A stretch of DNA of 64,000 bases, from assembly GCF_014648255.1 (NCBI RefSeq), contig NZ_BMQT01000001.1, positions 124,001-188,000 on the forward strand. Direction: 5' to 3'. The position numbers were made by a program, and so were the translations under genes. The notes under the pieces were generated by a model. It did no database searches. It saw only the letters and a list, made by a program, of their open reading frames with translations, and was not told where the DNA came from. The DNA comes from Nocardioides albus (GTDB lineage Bacteria; Actinomycetota; Actinomycetes; Propionibacteriales; Nocardioidaceae). This document shows positions 8,348 to 16,354 of the stretch, one piece after another. Each line of letters opens with the position of its first letter. Position 1 is the first letter of the stretch.

Positions 8348-9082
8348 TCAGCGGTGGCGCACCCCCGCGACGGTGACGTCACGGATGCGCCCGAAGTTGT
8401 CGAAGGAACCGAAGCCGAACCGGCCTCCGGAGAAGGTGGTGTCGGTGGCGGTCATCCGGGGCTCGTCGGCACCGTCGAGATAGACCGCGATCGCGCCTGT
8501 GCGGGCGTTGTAGTCGAGACGTACGTCGTGCCACTCTGCGTCGGTGATCGACGGCGCTGCGCCGACGGTGCCGTTCCACTGGTGGTCGATGCGGAGCCGG
8601 TCGGCGTCGTTGACCACGAAGATGCCGTTGTGGGGGTAGATGGTGTTGTCGGTCGAGAGGTGGGCGTAGTAGAAACGCGTCGGGGACTGGTAGTTCCAGA
8701 CCAGGATCACGTCACGGTTGCTGACCGCGACGGCCTCGTCGATACGGACCTCGGCGCGGTAGGTCAGCGAGCCGAGCTCGGGGCCCTTGGTCACGACGGC
8801 GTACTCGAAGGGACGCCGCGGGCCGGGCTGCGCCGTCCCCGGCTCGGTCAGGATCACCTGGCCGTTCTCGAAGGCCCATTTGTCCTCGGTCACCGGGTCC
8901 CAGTCGGCGAGGCTCGCCCTGGGCTTGACCACGGCCAGGCCGGGTCCTTCGGTCGGCTGTGCATGTGTCTGGGCCTGGGCTCCGGCGAGCGGAGCGGCCA
9001 GAGCCACTGCGAGGGCGACCACACCGGCGCGTACGCCTCGCCCCACCATTCGGTTCAGCGTCGATCTCCTGTTCCAACTCAT
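8348..9082 (-). CDS. Secreted LamG/GH16-like domain protein
   Basis: A 244-residue exported protein with a clear signal peptide (hydrophobic stretch about residues 18-34, cleavage after AGAQA or nearby). The mature part is a single beta-sandwich domain of the concanavalin-like/DUF1080 type, with DVILVWNYQSPTRFYYAHLS, WHDVRLDYN and IAVYLDG typical of this fold. Some relatives act on glycosides, but no catalytic residues can be assigned here, so a carbohydrate-binding role is as likely. It begins 17 bases after livF and ends 31 bases before the sugar dehydrogenase, so it belongs to the same transcription unit. Confidence 0.75.
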   Translation of the reverse strand: MSWNRRSTLNRMVGRGVRAGVVALAVALAAPLAGAQAQTHAQPTEGPGLAVVKPRASLADWDPVTEDKWAFENGQVILTEPGTAQPGPRRPFEYAVVTKGPELGSLTYRAEVRIDEAVAVSNRDVILVWNYQSPTRFYYAHLSTDNTIYPHNGIFVVNDADRLRIDHQWNGTVGAAPSITDAEWHDVRLDYNARTGAIAVYLDGADEPRMTATDTTFSGGRFGFGSFDNFGRIRDVTVAGVRHR

Positions 9083-9099
9083 GGTTGCTTTCCCTTCCC

Positions 9100-9857
9100 C
9101 TAATCGGGACCGTCGGTGGTCCCTGCTGAGGTCGTTGCGGCTCCCCCGAGATAGAGCTCCGCCATCCGCGGGTCGGCGAGCAGGTCGGCGGCGGCCCCGG
9201 CGATGTGCACCTTCCCCAGATCGAGTACGCACCCCAGGTCCGCCGACTCCAGGGCCCGCCGGGCGTTCTGCTCGACGAGCAGGACCGCCAGACCGGCGTC
9301 CCGCATGCGTACGACCTGCTCGAACACGGTCGCCGTGGTCTTCGGGTCCAGGCCCATGCTGGGCTCGTCGAGCAGCACCACCTTCGGGCTCACCATCAGC
9401 GAGCGGGCGAACTCGACCTGCTTCTGCTGGCCGCCCGAGAGCGCGCCGGCGAGGGTGTTCCACCGCTCGGCGACGACCGGGAAGAGCGTCTTCACGAAGT
9501 CGGTCCGCTCCTGGATCGCGGCCGCGTCGCGCACCGTGTAGGCGCCCAGGCCGACGTTCTCGGCCACGGTCATCTCCTTGAAGACGGAGTGGCCCTGGAG
9601 GACGTGGGCCATGCCCGCGCGGAGCATCTGCTGCGGCCCGTTGCGGGTGACGTCGACGCCGTCGACCGTGATGGTCCCCGAGCGAGGCGTCAGCATGCCG
9701 CTGGCGACCTTGAGCACGGTGGACTTGCCGGCCCGTTCGGACCCACCAGACAGACGATCTGACCTGCGGGAACGGTGACGGTGAGGCCTCGCAGCACCAG
9801 CGCCGCCCGGCCGTAGCCGGCCTCGATGTCGCGCAGCTCGAGAAGAGGTTCAGACAC
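9100..9857 (-). pseudogene. livF: livF-type ABC ATPase, frameshifted in Walker A
   Basis: ATPase subunit of a branched-chain-amino-acid-type (HAAT) ABC importer. The GTG start at 9857 overlaps the livG stop. The first 41 codons read in one frame up to GPNG, and the rest reads AGKST...LSGGQQKQVEF...VVLLDEPSMGLDP in the +1 frame. A run that should be GGGG is GGG at about 9732-9735, so one base is missing exactly in the P-loop. The gene is 758 bases long, one short of 253 codons. Without this base the protein would lose ATP binding. It may be a genuine mutation, a programmed shift, or an error in the sequence. All downstream motifs are intact, so decay is recent or only apparent. Confidence 0.85.
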
Positions 9858-10596
9858 CAAGGTAGGCCTCCAGGACTCGGGGGTCGTTCTGGACTTCGGC
9901 AGGGGCGCCGGAGGCGATCGGGCGGCCGCGGTCGAAGACCACGACGTGGTCGGAGAGGCTCATCACCAGCTCCATGTTGTGCTCGACGATGACGAAGGTG
10001 CGGCCCTCGGCGTTGAGCTCGCGAACGAGCGTGGCGATCCGGCCGATCAGCGCCGGGTTCACGCCGCCGGCGGGCTCGTCGAGCATGATCGTGTCGGGCT
10101 CGGCCATCAGCACCCCGGCGAGCTCGAGCAGCTTCTGCTGGCCGTAGGAGATGTCACGGGCCTCGCTGCGCTCGAGGTGCTCGATGCCGACCCGGGCCAG
10201 CAGCTCCCGCGCCCGGGCGATGTCGTCGGGGTTGTGCGCCCCGCGCAGCCGGTGGACCAGGCCTTTGGACCGGACCCCGGCCAGTACGTTGTCGAGCACC
10301 GTCATCCGCGGGAAGATCCGGCACAGCTGGAAGCTGCGCCCGAGCCCGGCCCGCGCGATCCGATGTGGCGCGTGGCCGGTCACGTTGCGGCCTTGGTAGG
10401 TCACGGTCCCCGAGTCAGGCCGGATCATCCCGGTCACGCAGTTGAAGAACGTGGTCTTGCCCGACCCGTTCGGGCCGATCAGGGCGTTGATCTTGCCCTC
10501 CTGGAAGCTGACCGTGGCGTCGTCCACGGCGCGTACGCCGCCGAAGGCCTTGGTCAGTCCCTCCGTCTCCAAACTGTGCTTGTTCAGATCGGTCAT
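9850..10596 (-). CDS. livG: HAAT-family ABC transporter ATPase LivG
   Basis: A 248-residue cytoplasmic ATPase of the branched-chain-amino-acid-type ABC importer. Walker A is GPNGSGKTT, the signature is ISYGQQKLLEL (the SYGQQ variant usual for LivG), Walker B is TIMLDEPAGG and the H-loop is VEHNM. The long insertion after Walker A (ARAGLGRSFQ) is typical of LivG rather than LivF. It starts in an ATGA overlap with livM and ends overlapping the livF start, so translation of all three is coupled. It should pair with LivF, which is frameshifted here. Confidence 0.95.
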   Translation of the reverse strand: MTDLNKHSLETEGLTKAFGGVRAVDDATVSFQEGKINALIGPNGSGKTTFFNCVTGMIRPDSGTVTYQGRNVTGHAPHRIARAGLGRSFQLCRIFPRMTVLDNVLAGVRSKGLVHRLRGAHNPDDIARARELLARVGIEHLERSEARDISYGQQKLLELAGVLMAEPDTIMLDEPAGGVNPALIGRIATLVRELNAEGRTFVIVEHNMELVMSLSDHVVVFDRGRPIASGAPAEVQNDPRVLEAYLGV

Positions 10597-11669
10597 GACT
10601 TCGCCTCCTCGAGCGCCTTGCGCTCCTCGGCCAGCTGGGCAGCGTCGACCTCGCGGATCGAGGTGTCGCCCGGGCGGAACCGGTCGAACTGCGCGGTCAG
10701 CCAGGGGATGACCCCGTCGGGCATGAAGAGCACGACCAGGGCGAGCAGCAGACCGAGCGCGACCAGGTGCAGCTGGGTGTCGCCGTACTGGTTCTTGAAG
10801 AACTCGACCGCATAGCCCACGATCACCGCACCGACGACCGGACCGAGCAGGCTCCGTACGCCGCCGAGCAGCGACATCAGCACCAGATAGGAGCCGGTCA
10901 GGATCGAGAACTGGAAGATCGGGTCGAGCGAGCCGAACCAGAGGGCGTACATCCCGCCCGCCATCGCGGTCATGAACGCCGAGACCACGAAGACGACCAG
11001 CTTGTACGCGAACGTCGGCACACCCAGCGCCTGGGCCTTGTCCTCGTCCTCACGGATCGCCTTCAGCCCGGTGCCGAGGCGCGAGCGGTCGATCACCCAC
11101 CACAGCACGAGGGCGACCAGGGTCAGCGCCACGAACAGGTAGAAGAACCGCTCGTGCTGCTCGGGCCGGAGCACGTCGGTGCCGAACGGCCGCGGCACCC
11201 GCAGCCCGTTGGACCCGCCGGTCACGTCGGCCCAGCTCTGCGCGACCAGCAGCAGGATGAGCACCAGCGCGATCGAGACGATCACGAACGAGGCGCCCCG
11301 GACCCGCAGCGACGCGATCCCGATCGGCACCGCCGCCAGGCCCACGAGAACGGCCGCGACGACCATCGAGACCCACGGGTTCACCCCGGCCTCGGTGATC
11401 AGCAGCGCGGTGCCGTAGCCACCCAGCCCGGAGTAGGCGGCATGTCCGAGCGAGATGTAGCCGGTCAGCCCGCCGACGAAGTTCCACGCCACCGCGAGCG
11501 CGGCGTAGCTGGCGATCACCACGCCCACCGACAGGATGAACGGGTCCGGCGCGAGTGCCGGGAAGGCGAGCACGAGGCCCAGCGCGACGGCTGCCGCGAC
11601 GAGCTTCATCACCAGGACGGAGCGGCCCGGATGCGTACGGCTCTCTTCGTGCTTAGAAGCGCTGAGCAA
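10593..11669 (-). CDS. livM: HAAT-family ABC permease LivM
   Basis: A 358-residue integral membrane permease with about ten hydrophobic segments and the family signature GLTGYISLGHAAYSGLGGY, followed by the cytoplasmic EAA-like coupling loop GTGLKAIREDEDKAQALGV. It forms the channel with LivH. The start is a TTG at 11669 inside the livH end; GGAGG lies five bases upstream, which supports this unusual codon, although a GTG-ATG pair about 20 codons later is an alternative. The C-terminus extends beyond the last membrane span as a charged tail rich in Glu and Ala. Confidence 0.9.
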   Translation of the reverse strand: MLSASKHEESRTHPGRSVLVMKLVAAAVALGLVLAFPALAPDPFILSVGVVIASYAALAVAWNFVGGLTGYISLGHAAYSGLGGYGTALLITEAGVNPWVSMVVAAVLVGLAAVPIGIASLRVRGASFVIVSIALVLILLLVAQSWADVTGGSNGLRVPRPFGTDVLRPEQHERFFYLFVALTLVALVLWWVIDRSRLGTGLKAIREDEDKAQALGVPTFAYKLVVFVVSAFMTAMAGGMYALWFGSLDPIFQFSILTGSYLVLMSLLGGVRSLLGPVVGAVIVGYAVEFFKNQYGDTQLHLVALGLLLALVVLFMPDGVIPWLTAQFDRFRPGDTSIREVDAAQLAEERKALEEAKS

Positions 11670-12537
11670 GGCGACCTCCGAAGAATCCCTGGGGGCGGAA
11701 CATGAGGGTGGCGAAGAGGGCGAGGTAGAAGACCGTCTGCGCCCAGGTGGTGCCCATCGGGATCTGCAGCAGGCTCTGGGTCACACCGAGGACCATCGCC
11801 GCGACCGCGGCGCCGGGGATGCTGCCGAGGCCGCCGATCACGATGATCGCCATCAGCGGTCCGATCCAGTGCCAGTGCAGCGAGGGATAGATGGTGGCGT
11901 CGAGCGCGAGCGCGGTGCCACCGACCGCCGCGGTCGCCAGGCCGAGCCCGAAGCCGAACCCGGCGATCCGGTCGGTGTCGATGCCGAGCAGCTGGGCCGC
12001 CTCACGGTGCTGGATGGTGGCGCGCAGCGCCTGGCCGAAGCGGGTCTTCTTGAGCAGCAGGTAGAGCGCCAGGAGCGAGATCGCGGCCAGCCCGAAGGCG
12101 ACCAGCTTCACCACCGCGATCCGCGCTCCCCACAGCTCCAGGCTCGCGCTCGAGTAGCCGAGCTGGATCCGCCGCTGGGTGCCGGAGAAGAGGTAGCCGA
12201 GGCCGCCCTCGATGATCAGCGCGATCGCGAAGGTCAGCAGCACCGACATCATCGTCAGCGTCGCCGGCCGCAGCCTCGAGAGCAGCGCCCGTTGCATCCC
12301 GTAGCCGGCCGCGAAGAAGAGCGGCACGGTGATGATCAGCGAGAGCAGCGGGTCGAGCCCGGTCTGCGTGGTGAAGAACCAGGCCAGGTACGCAGCCAGG
12401 ATCAGGAACGCGGAGTGGGCGATCATCACGACCCGCATGACGCCGAAGTAGAGCGTCAGGCCGGCGGCGAGCAGGGCATAGAGGCCTCCGAGCAGCAGCC
12501 CCAGGATCAGGCTCTGCAGGAGGAGTGGGCCTGACAT
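11653..12537 (-). CDS. livH: HAAT-family ABC permease LivH
   Basis: A 294-residue permease with about eight membrane spans, starting LLLQSLILGLLLGGLYALLA and carrying the LivH coupling loop GQALRATIQHREAAQLLGID. It is the second permease of the importer. The ATG lies four bases after the substrate-binding gene. The gene overlaps livM by 17 bases. Order K-H-M-G-F is the standard one for this transporter class. Confidence 0.93.
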   Translation of the reverse strand: MSGPLLLQSLILGLLLGGLYALLAAGLTLYFGVMRVVMIAHSAFLILAAYLAWFFTTQTGLDPLLSLIITVPLFFAAGYGMQRALLSRLRPATLTMMSVLLTFAIALIIEGGLGYLFSGTQRRIQLGYSSASLELWGARIAVVKLVAFGLAAISLLALYLLLKKTRFGQALRATIQHREAAQLLGIDTDRIAGFGFGLGLATAAVGGTALALDATIYPSLHWHWIGPLMAIIVIGGLGSIPGAAVAAMVLGVTQSLLQIPMGTTWAQTVFYLALFATLMFRPQGFFGGRLAQRF

Positions 12538-12541
12538 CGAT

Positions 12542-13783
12542 TCACCACGCCGGCTTCGGGTAGATGAACTCGGCCTCGGCCTGGTCCTCGGGCAGGACGA
12601 TCTTGATCTCGCCGTCCACCCACTGCTGGATCATGTGGGCGCTCTGCGGGCGACCCTTGTCGTCCCAGCTCAGCGGACCGACGACGGTCTCGACCTCGTT
12701 CTCGTGCAACCAGTCGATCAGCTTGGACTGGCAGTCGGGGTCGGGCTCGGCGCACTCGACTGCCTCGACCGCTGCCGCGACGACCTGACCGGTGGTCCAG
12801 GCGTTGGCCTCGTCCTCACCGGGCGCCTCGCCGTGCTTCTCCTCGTAGAACTTCACGAACTCCTGGTTCTCGGGGTAGTCCGCCTTCGTGGTGTAACCGG
12901 TCGGCGCGATGATGCCCTGCGTCTTGTCGCCGATCGCCTCGGCGAACTCGGTCTCCGTCGGCGCGGTCGAGAACGCGGCCAGCTTGGGCTGGTAGTCGAG
13001 CTGCTGCAGCGCGACGATCAGGTTGACGCCGTCCTGGTACTGGCTGCCGCCCACGACGATGTCGGCCTTGCTGTCGGCGACCTTGGCCGCGATGCTGCTG
13101 AAGTCGGTGGTGTTGGGCGGGTAGACCTCGTCCACGACGGTCTTGATGCCGCCCTCCTCCAGCGCGTCCTTGAGCCCGTAGGCGGTGCCCTGGGCGAACG
13201 GGTCGTCCATCGAGGCGTACGCCGCGGTCTTGGGGCGCTCGCTCTCCGGCATCGCCAGGATGTGCTCGGCGAGGAGCTTGTAGTGGTCGTTCGCGACGGC
13301 GGGCGCGGCGTAGAAGAGGTTCTCGAAGCCCTCCTCGAAGACCTCGGGCGCGGCGCCGGCAGGCTCGACGAAGAGGTAGCCGTAGTCTTGGGCGACCTGG
13401 GCCGCCGGGATCACCAGGCGGGTGGAGAACGGACCGACGACCAGGTCGACCTGCTCCTGGTTGATCAGCTTCTCGTAGTCGGCGGCGACGCGCTCGGCGC
13501 TGGACTGGTCGTCGAGCATCTCCAGCCGTACGTCGCGGCCGAGCAGGCCGCCGTTGGCGTTGACGTATTCGGCCCAGGCCTCGTATCCGCGCTGGATGCC
13601 CTTGCCGGGCTCGCTGAAGTCGCCGGTCAGGGGCAGCGAGATGCCGATCACGATCTCGTCGTCGCCGCCTCCTTCCTCGGCGGCGCCACAGGCGGCGAGG
13701 GTGGAGGCGAGAGTCACGGCCGCGGCGGCAGCCAGGGTTGCTCTGAACCGCTTGCTCGCGGTGGGGGTCTTCGTGAAGCGCAT
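12542..13783 (-). CDS. HAAT-family substrate-binding lipoprotein
   Basis: A 413-residue periplasmic-binding-type protein, anchored as a lipoprotein: the signal peptide ends in the lipobox LAAC with Cys32. The mature protein begins with IVIGISLPLTGDFSEPGKGI, the classic N-terminus of the LivJ/Leu-Ile-Val receptor family. Members bind amino acids, amides, urea or aromatic acids, and the ligand cannot be read from sequence. A LacI-type operator and a divergent LacI regulator, plus the downstream secreted sugar dehydrogenase, hint at a sugar-derived ligand, which is inference. GAGGAGA precedes the ATG. Confidence 0.92.
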   Translation of the reverse strand: MRFTKTPTASKRFRATLAAAAAVTLASTLAACGAAEEGGGDDEIVIGISLPLTGDFSEPGKGIQRGYEAWAEYVNANGGLLGRDVRLEMLDDQSSAERVAADYEKLINQEQVDLVVGPFSTRLVIPAAQVAQDYGYLFVEPAGAAPEVFEEGFENLFYAAPAVANDHYKLLAEHILAMPESERPKTAAYASMDDPFAQGTAYGLKDALEEGGIKTVVDEVYPPNTTDFSSIAAKVADSKADIVVGGSQYQDGVNLIVALQQLDYQPKLAAFSTAPTETEFAEAIGDKTQGIIAPTGYTTKADYPENQEFVKFYEEKHGEAPGEDEANAWTTGQVVAAAVEAVECAEPDPDCQSKLIDWLHENEVETVVGPLSWDDKGRPQSAHMIQQWVDGEIKIVLPEDQAEAEFIYPKPAW

Positions 13784-13800
13784 CTGCGGGTCTCCTCTAC

Positions 13801-13824
13801 GAAAGCGCTTACGTAAGCGTTTAC
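13801..13824. promoter_or_regulatory. Tandem LacI-type operators
   Basis: Two abutting half-palindromes, GAAAGCGCTTAC (13801-13812) and GTAAGCGTTTAC (13813-13824), both of the CG-centred shape bound by LacI/GalR regulators. They lie 18 to 41 bases upstream of the transporter operon start and 64 bases before the divergent LacI gene, so they may control both. Confidence 0.7.
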
Positions 13825-13887
13825 GATGACGTTACCCACTCTCGCTTAGTGTGGCAAGAGTCACATTCCTGACGACAAGGGGCACCG

Positions 13888-14919
13888 ATGGTCCGAACCA
13901 ACAGCTCCCCCCGCCTGATCGACGTCGCGCACGCATCCGGCGTCTCCATCGCAACCGCGTCCCGCGCACTCTCCGGGACCCCTGGTGTCAGCGACTCGGT
14001 GGCCGAGAAGGTCCGCCAGGCGGCACGCGAGCTCGGCTATGTGGCCAATCTTCATGCCCGCTCGCTCGCCAGCGGATCGACCGCGACCATCGGGCTCGTC
14101 GTGCACGAGATCGGCGACCCCTACTTCTCCGAGATCGCCAGCGGCGTGCTCAGCCTCGCGGCCGAGCACGGACGAACCGTCCAGATCTGCCACACCGGCC
14201 GCGACCCCGAGGCCGAGGTGGAGCAGGTACGCAGCCTGGTGGCCAACCGCGTCGGCGCGATCCTGATCGCGGGGTCGGGCTTCGTGGACGCCTCGGTGGA
14301 GGCGCCGATGCGGTTCGAGGTGCAGCGCTACGCGGAGGCGGGCGGCCGGGTCGCGGTCGTCGGCCGGCACCACCTCGGGGTCGACAGCGTGCTTCCCGAC
14401 AACCGCCCCGGCGGCCGCGCCGTCGCCGAGCACATCCTCGGCCTGGGGCACCGGCGCATCGTGGTCGTCTCCGGATCGCTGGAGCTGACGACCGTCGCCG
14501 ACCGCCTCGAGGGAGTGCGCGACGCGCTCGATGCGGCGGGGCTCGATGCCGGCGACGTACCTGTCCTCGAGGGGCCGTTCACCCGCGAGGGCGGGCGCGA
14601 GTGCATCCGCCGGATGCTCGCCGACCACCCGCGTACGACCGCTGTCATCGCCCTCAACGACGACATGGCCATCGGGTGCCTCTCCCAGCTGCGCAGCTCC
14701 GGGGTCTCGGTGCCCGGCGAGGTCTCGGTCAGCGGGTTCGACGACGTCGCCGTCGCCCAGGACCTCTCCCCCGGGCTCACCACCGTCCGCCTGCCGATGG
14801 CCGAGATGGGCGCCCGAGCGCTGACGCTGGCGTTGAAGGAGCCCGGATCACGCGCCCGACGGCAGCGGGTCCCCGCCGAGCTCGTGGTGCGCGACTCGAC
14901 CGGGCCCGCCGCTCGGTAG
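13888..14919 (+). CDS. LacI-family transcriptional regulator
   Basis: A 343-residue repressor. Residues about 8-30 form the helix-turn-helix and hinge (LIDVAHASGVSIATASRALSG), and residues about 60-335 a periplasmic-binding-like ligand domain (IGLVVHEIGDPYFSEI, LNDDMAIGCL, VSGFDDVAVAQDLSPGLTTV). It is divergent from the liv-type operon with tandem LacI operators between them, so local repression is likely. The ligand is unknown. The ATG at 13888 is preceded by AAGGGG. Confidence 0.92.
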   Translation: MVRTNSSPRLIDVAHASGVSIATASRALSGTPGVSDSVAEKVRQAARELGYVANLHARSLASGSTATIGLVVHEIGDPYFSEIASGVLSLAAEHGRTVQICHTGRDPEAEVEQVRSLVANRVGAILIAGSGFVDASVEAPMRFEVQRYAEAGGRVAVVGRHHLGVDSVLPDNRPGGRAVAEHILGLGHRRIVVVSGSLELTTVADRLEGVRDALDAAGLDAGDVPVLEGPFTREGGRECIRRMLADHPRTTAVIALNDDMAIGCLSQLRSSGVSVPGEVSVSGFDDVAVAQDLSPGLTTVRLPMAEMGARALTLALKEPGSRARRQRVPAELVVRDSTGPAAR

Positions 14920-14942
14920 ACCCGCGGTCTAGGGTTCTTCGA

Positions 14943-15368
14943 GTGAAGGATCTTCGAGTACCACCGGGCCCTGGGCTGCCCGAGGGTCTCGTCATCCCCG
15001 ACACCGAGCTCGTCGAACGCTTCTCCCGCTCCCCCGGCCCCGGCGGGCAGTCGGTCAACACCACCGACTCCCGCGTCGAGCTCTCCTGGGACCCGTCCGC
15101 GTCAACTGCCCTCGACGAGCGCCAGCTCGCCCGCCTCCTGGCCCGCTCCCCGGGCCCGCTCGTCATCGTCTCCCACGAGCAGCGCTCCCAGCACCGCAAC
15201 CGCGTAGCCGCCCGCGAGCGTCTCGCCCTGCGCATCCGCGAGCTCCTCGCCCCGCCACCTCCCACCCGCCGCCCCACCAAGCCCACCCGCGGCTCCAAGG
15301 AGCGCCGCCTCGACGCCAAGCGCCAGCGCGGCCAGACCAAACAGCTCCGCGGCCGCGTCCAGGACTAG
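14943..15368 (+). CDS. arfB: Alternative ribosome-rescue factor ArfB (YaeJ)
   Basis: A 141-residue peptidyl-tRNA hydrolase that frees ribosomes stalled on non-stop mRNA. The catalytic GGQ sits at residues 34-36 within SPGPGGQSVN, and the C-terminus is a basic tail (KERRLDAKRQRGQ) of the kind that enters the empty mRNA channel. Length fits the family. The GTG start at 14943 begins the conserved region and lies 24 bases after the LacI gene. The reading frame continues upstream through the regulator gene in another frame, which is not coding. The last base of its TAG stop is also the first base of the repeat array. Confidence 0.9.
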   Translation: MKDLRVPPGPGLPEGLVIPDTELVERFSRSPGPGGQSVNTTDSRVELSWDPSASTALDERQLARLLARSPGPLVIVSHEQRSQHRNRVAARERLALRIRELLAPPPPTRRPTKPTRGSKERRLDAKRQRGQTKQLRGRVQD

Positions 15369-15837
15369 CCGAGAAGTCACCCCCGTCGGCCGAGACGTCA
15401 CCTACGTCGATCGAGACGTCACCTACGTCGATCGAGACGTCACCTACGTCGGCCGAGACGTCAGTCGCGTCGCCCGAAAAGTCACGTAGGTCGGGCGAGG
15501 CTTCGCCGAGCTCAGCCGAGGCGTCACGTACGTCAGCCGAGACGTCACATAGGTCGGCCGAAGCGTCACGCGGGTCGGCCGAGACGTCACGCGGGTCGGC
15601 CGAGACGTCACGCGGGTCGGCCGAGACGTCACGCACGTCAGCCGAAGCGTCACGTACGTCGGCCGAGATGGCACCTACAGACACCTCGATTCACCGAAGT
15701 GACGCTTCGACCGACGTGCGTGACCTCTCGCGCGACGTGCGTGACCTCTCGCGCGACGTGCGTGACCTCTCGCTCGACCGGAGTGACGCCTCGCTCGACC
15801 GGAGTGACGCCTCGGCCGACGTACGCGCCCTCTCGGC
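15368..15837. repeat. Array of 21-bp repeats, direct arm then inverted arm
   Basis: The whole gap between convergent arfB and the acetyltransferase is filled by repeats. From 15368 to 15682 there are 15 direct units of exactly 21 bp, consensus GCCGAGACGTCAC-nnnn-GTCG, with two or three nearly identical in a row (15557-15619). From 15691 to 15837 there are 7 units of the same repeat in the opposite orientation (CGAC-nnnn-GTGACCTCTCGCG type). The switch occurs around GAGATGGCACC at 15666. The array touches both flanking stop codons. There are no spacers, so it is not a CRISPR. Transcribed from either side, the arms could pair into a long hairpin. Confidence 0.9.
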
Positions 15838-15838
15838 G

Positions 15839-16354
15839 TCAGGCAGGGTCGGGGTCGGTGGCCAGCCGGGCGTGGGTCTCGGTGTCGTAGCGGACGCCGT
15901 CGTAGAGCAGCTTCTGGCGTTCTCGGCCCTCGACGAGGAACCCTGCCGCGGTGGCGACACGGCACGATCCGGGGTTGTCGACCCGGTGGCCGGTCTCGAG
16001 GCGGAAGAGGTCGAGCTCGTCGAAGCAGTGCCTGGCCAGCAGCTTCAGACCGGTGCTGCCGACACCTCGTCCGCGGTGCTTCTCGAGGGTCCAGTAGGAG
16101 ATCCACCCGATGCTGTGGACACGCAGGTGGGTGGTGACTCGCATCTGCCCGAGGATGTCGGCGCCGTCCACGACCGCGAAGGTGTAGGCCCGGTCCGCGA
16201 CCGCGTCCTCAGCCCACCCGGCGATCAACCGTCCGGCATCTTCGACGGTCGCCACGTCTGCCGGCCGCTCGGTCGCCATGCCGGCGCCGGCGTACGCAGC
16301 GAGCAGGACCGCCGCGTCCGACTCCTCCCACTCGCGAAGCCGAAACCCGGTCAC
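15839..16354 (-). CDS. GNAT acetyltransferase, RimJ/RimL type
   Basis: A 171-residue N-acetyltransferase using acetyl-CoA. The acetyl-CoA-binding loop is HRGRGVGSTG, followed by LLARHCFDELDLFRLETGH and VATAAGFLVEGRER, the ribosomal-protein-acetyltransferase-like arrangement. The true substrate is unknown. The GTG start overlaps the stop of the acyl-CoA dehydrogenase in a GTGA junction, so it is the second gene of that operon. The stop codon adjoins the 21-bp repeat array. Confidence 0.88.
   Translation of the reverse strand: MTGFRLREWEESDAAVLLAAYAGAGMATERPADVATVEDAGRLIAGWAEDAVADRAYTFAVVDGADILGQMRVTTHLRVHSIGWISYWTLEKHRGRGVGSTGLKLLARHCFDELDLFRLETGHRVDNPGSCRVATAAGFLVEGRERQKLLYDGVRYDTETHARLATDPDPA

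Noticed and set aside
15163..15684. A frame through the repeat array encoding a seven-residue repeat protein (SADVRDV type)
   Set aside because: A 21-bp unit gives heptads in every frame, so open frames are expected; this one also overlaps arfB antisense. No ribosome site.
15368..15837. CRISPR array
   Set aside because: Units abut with no spacers, part is inverted, and no cas genes are present.
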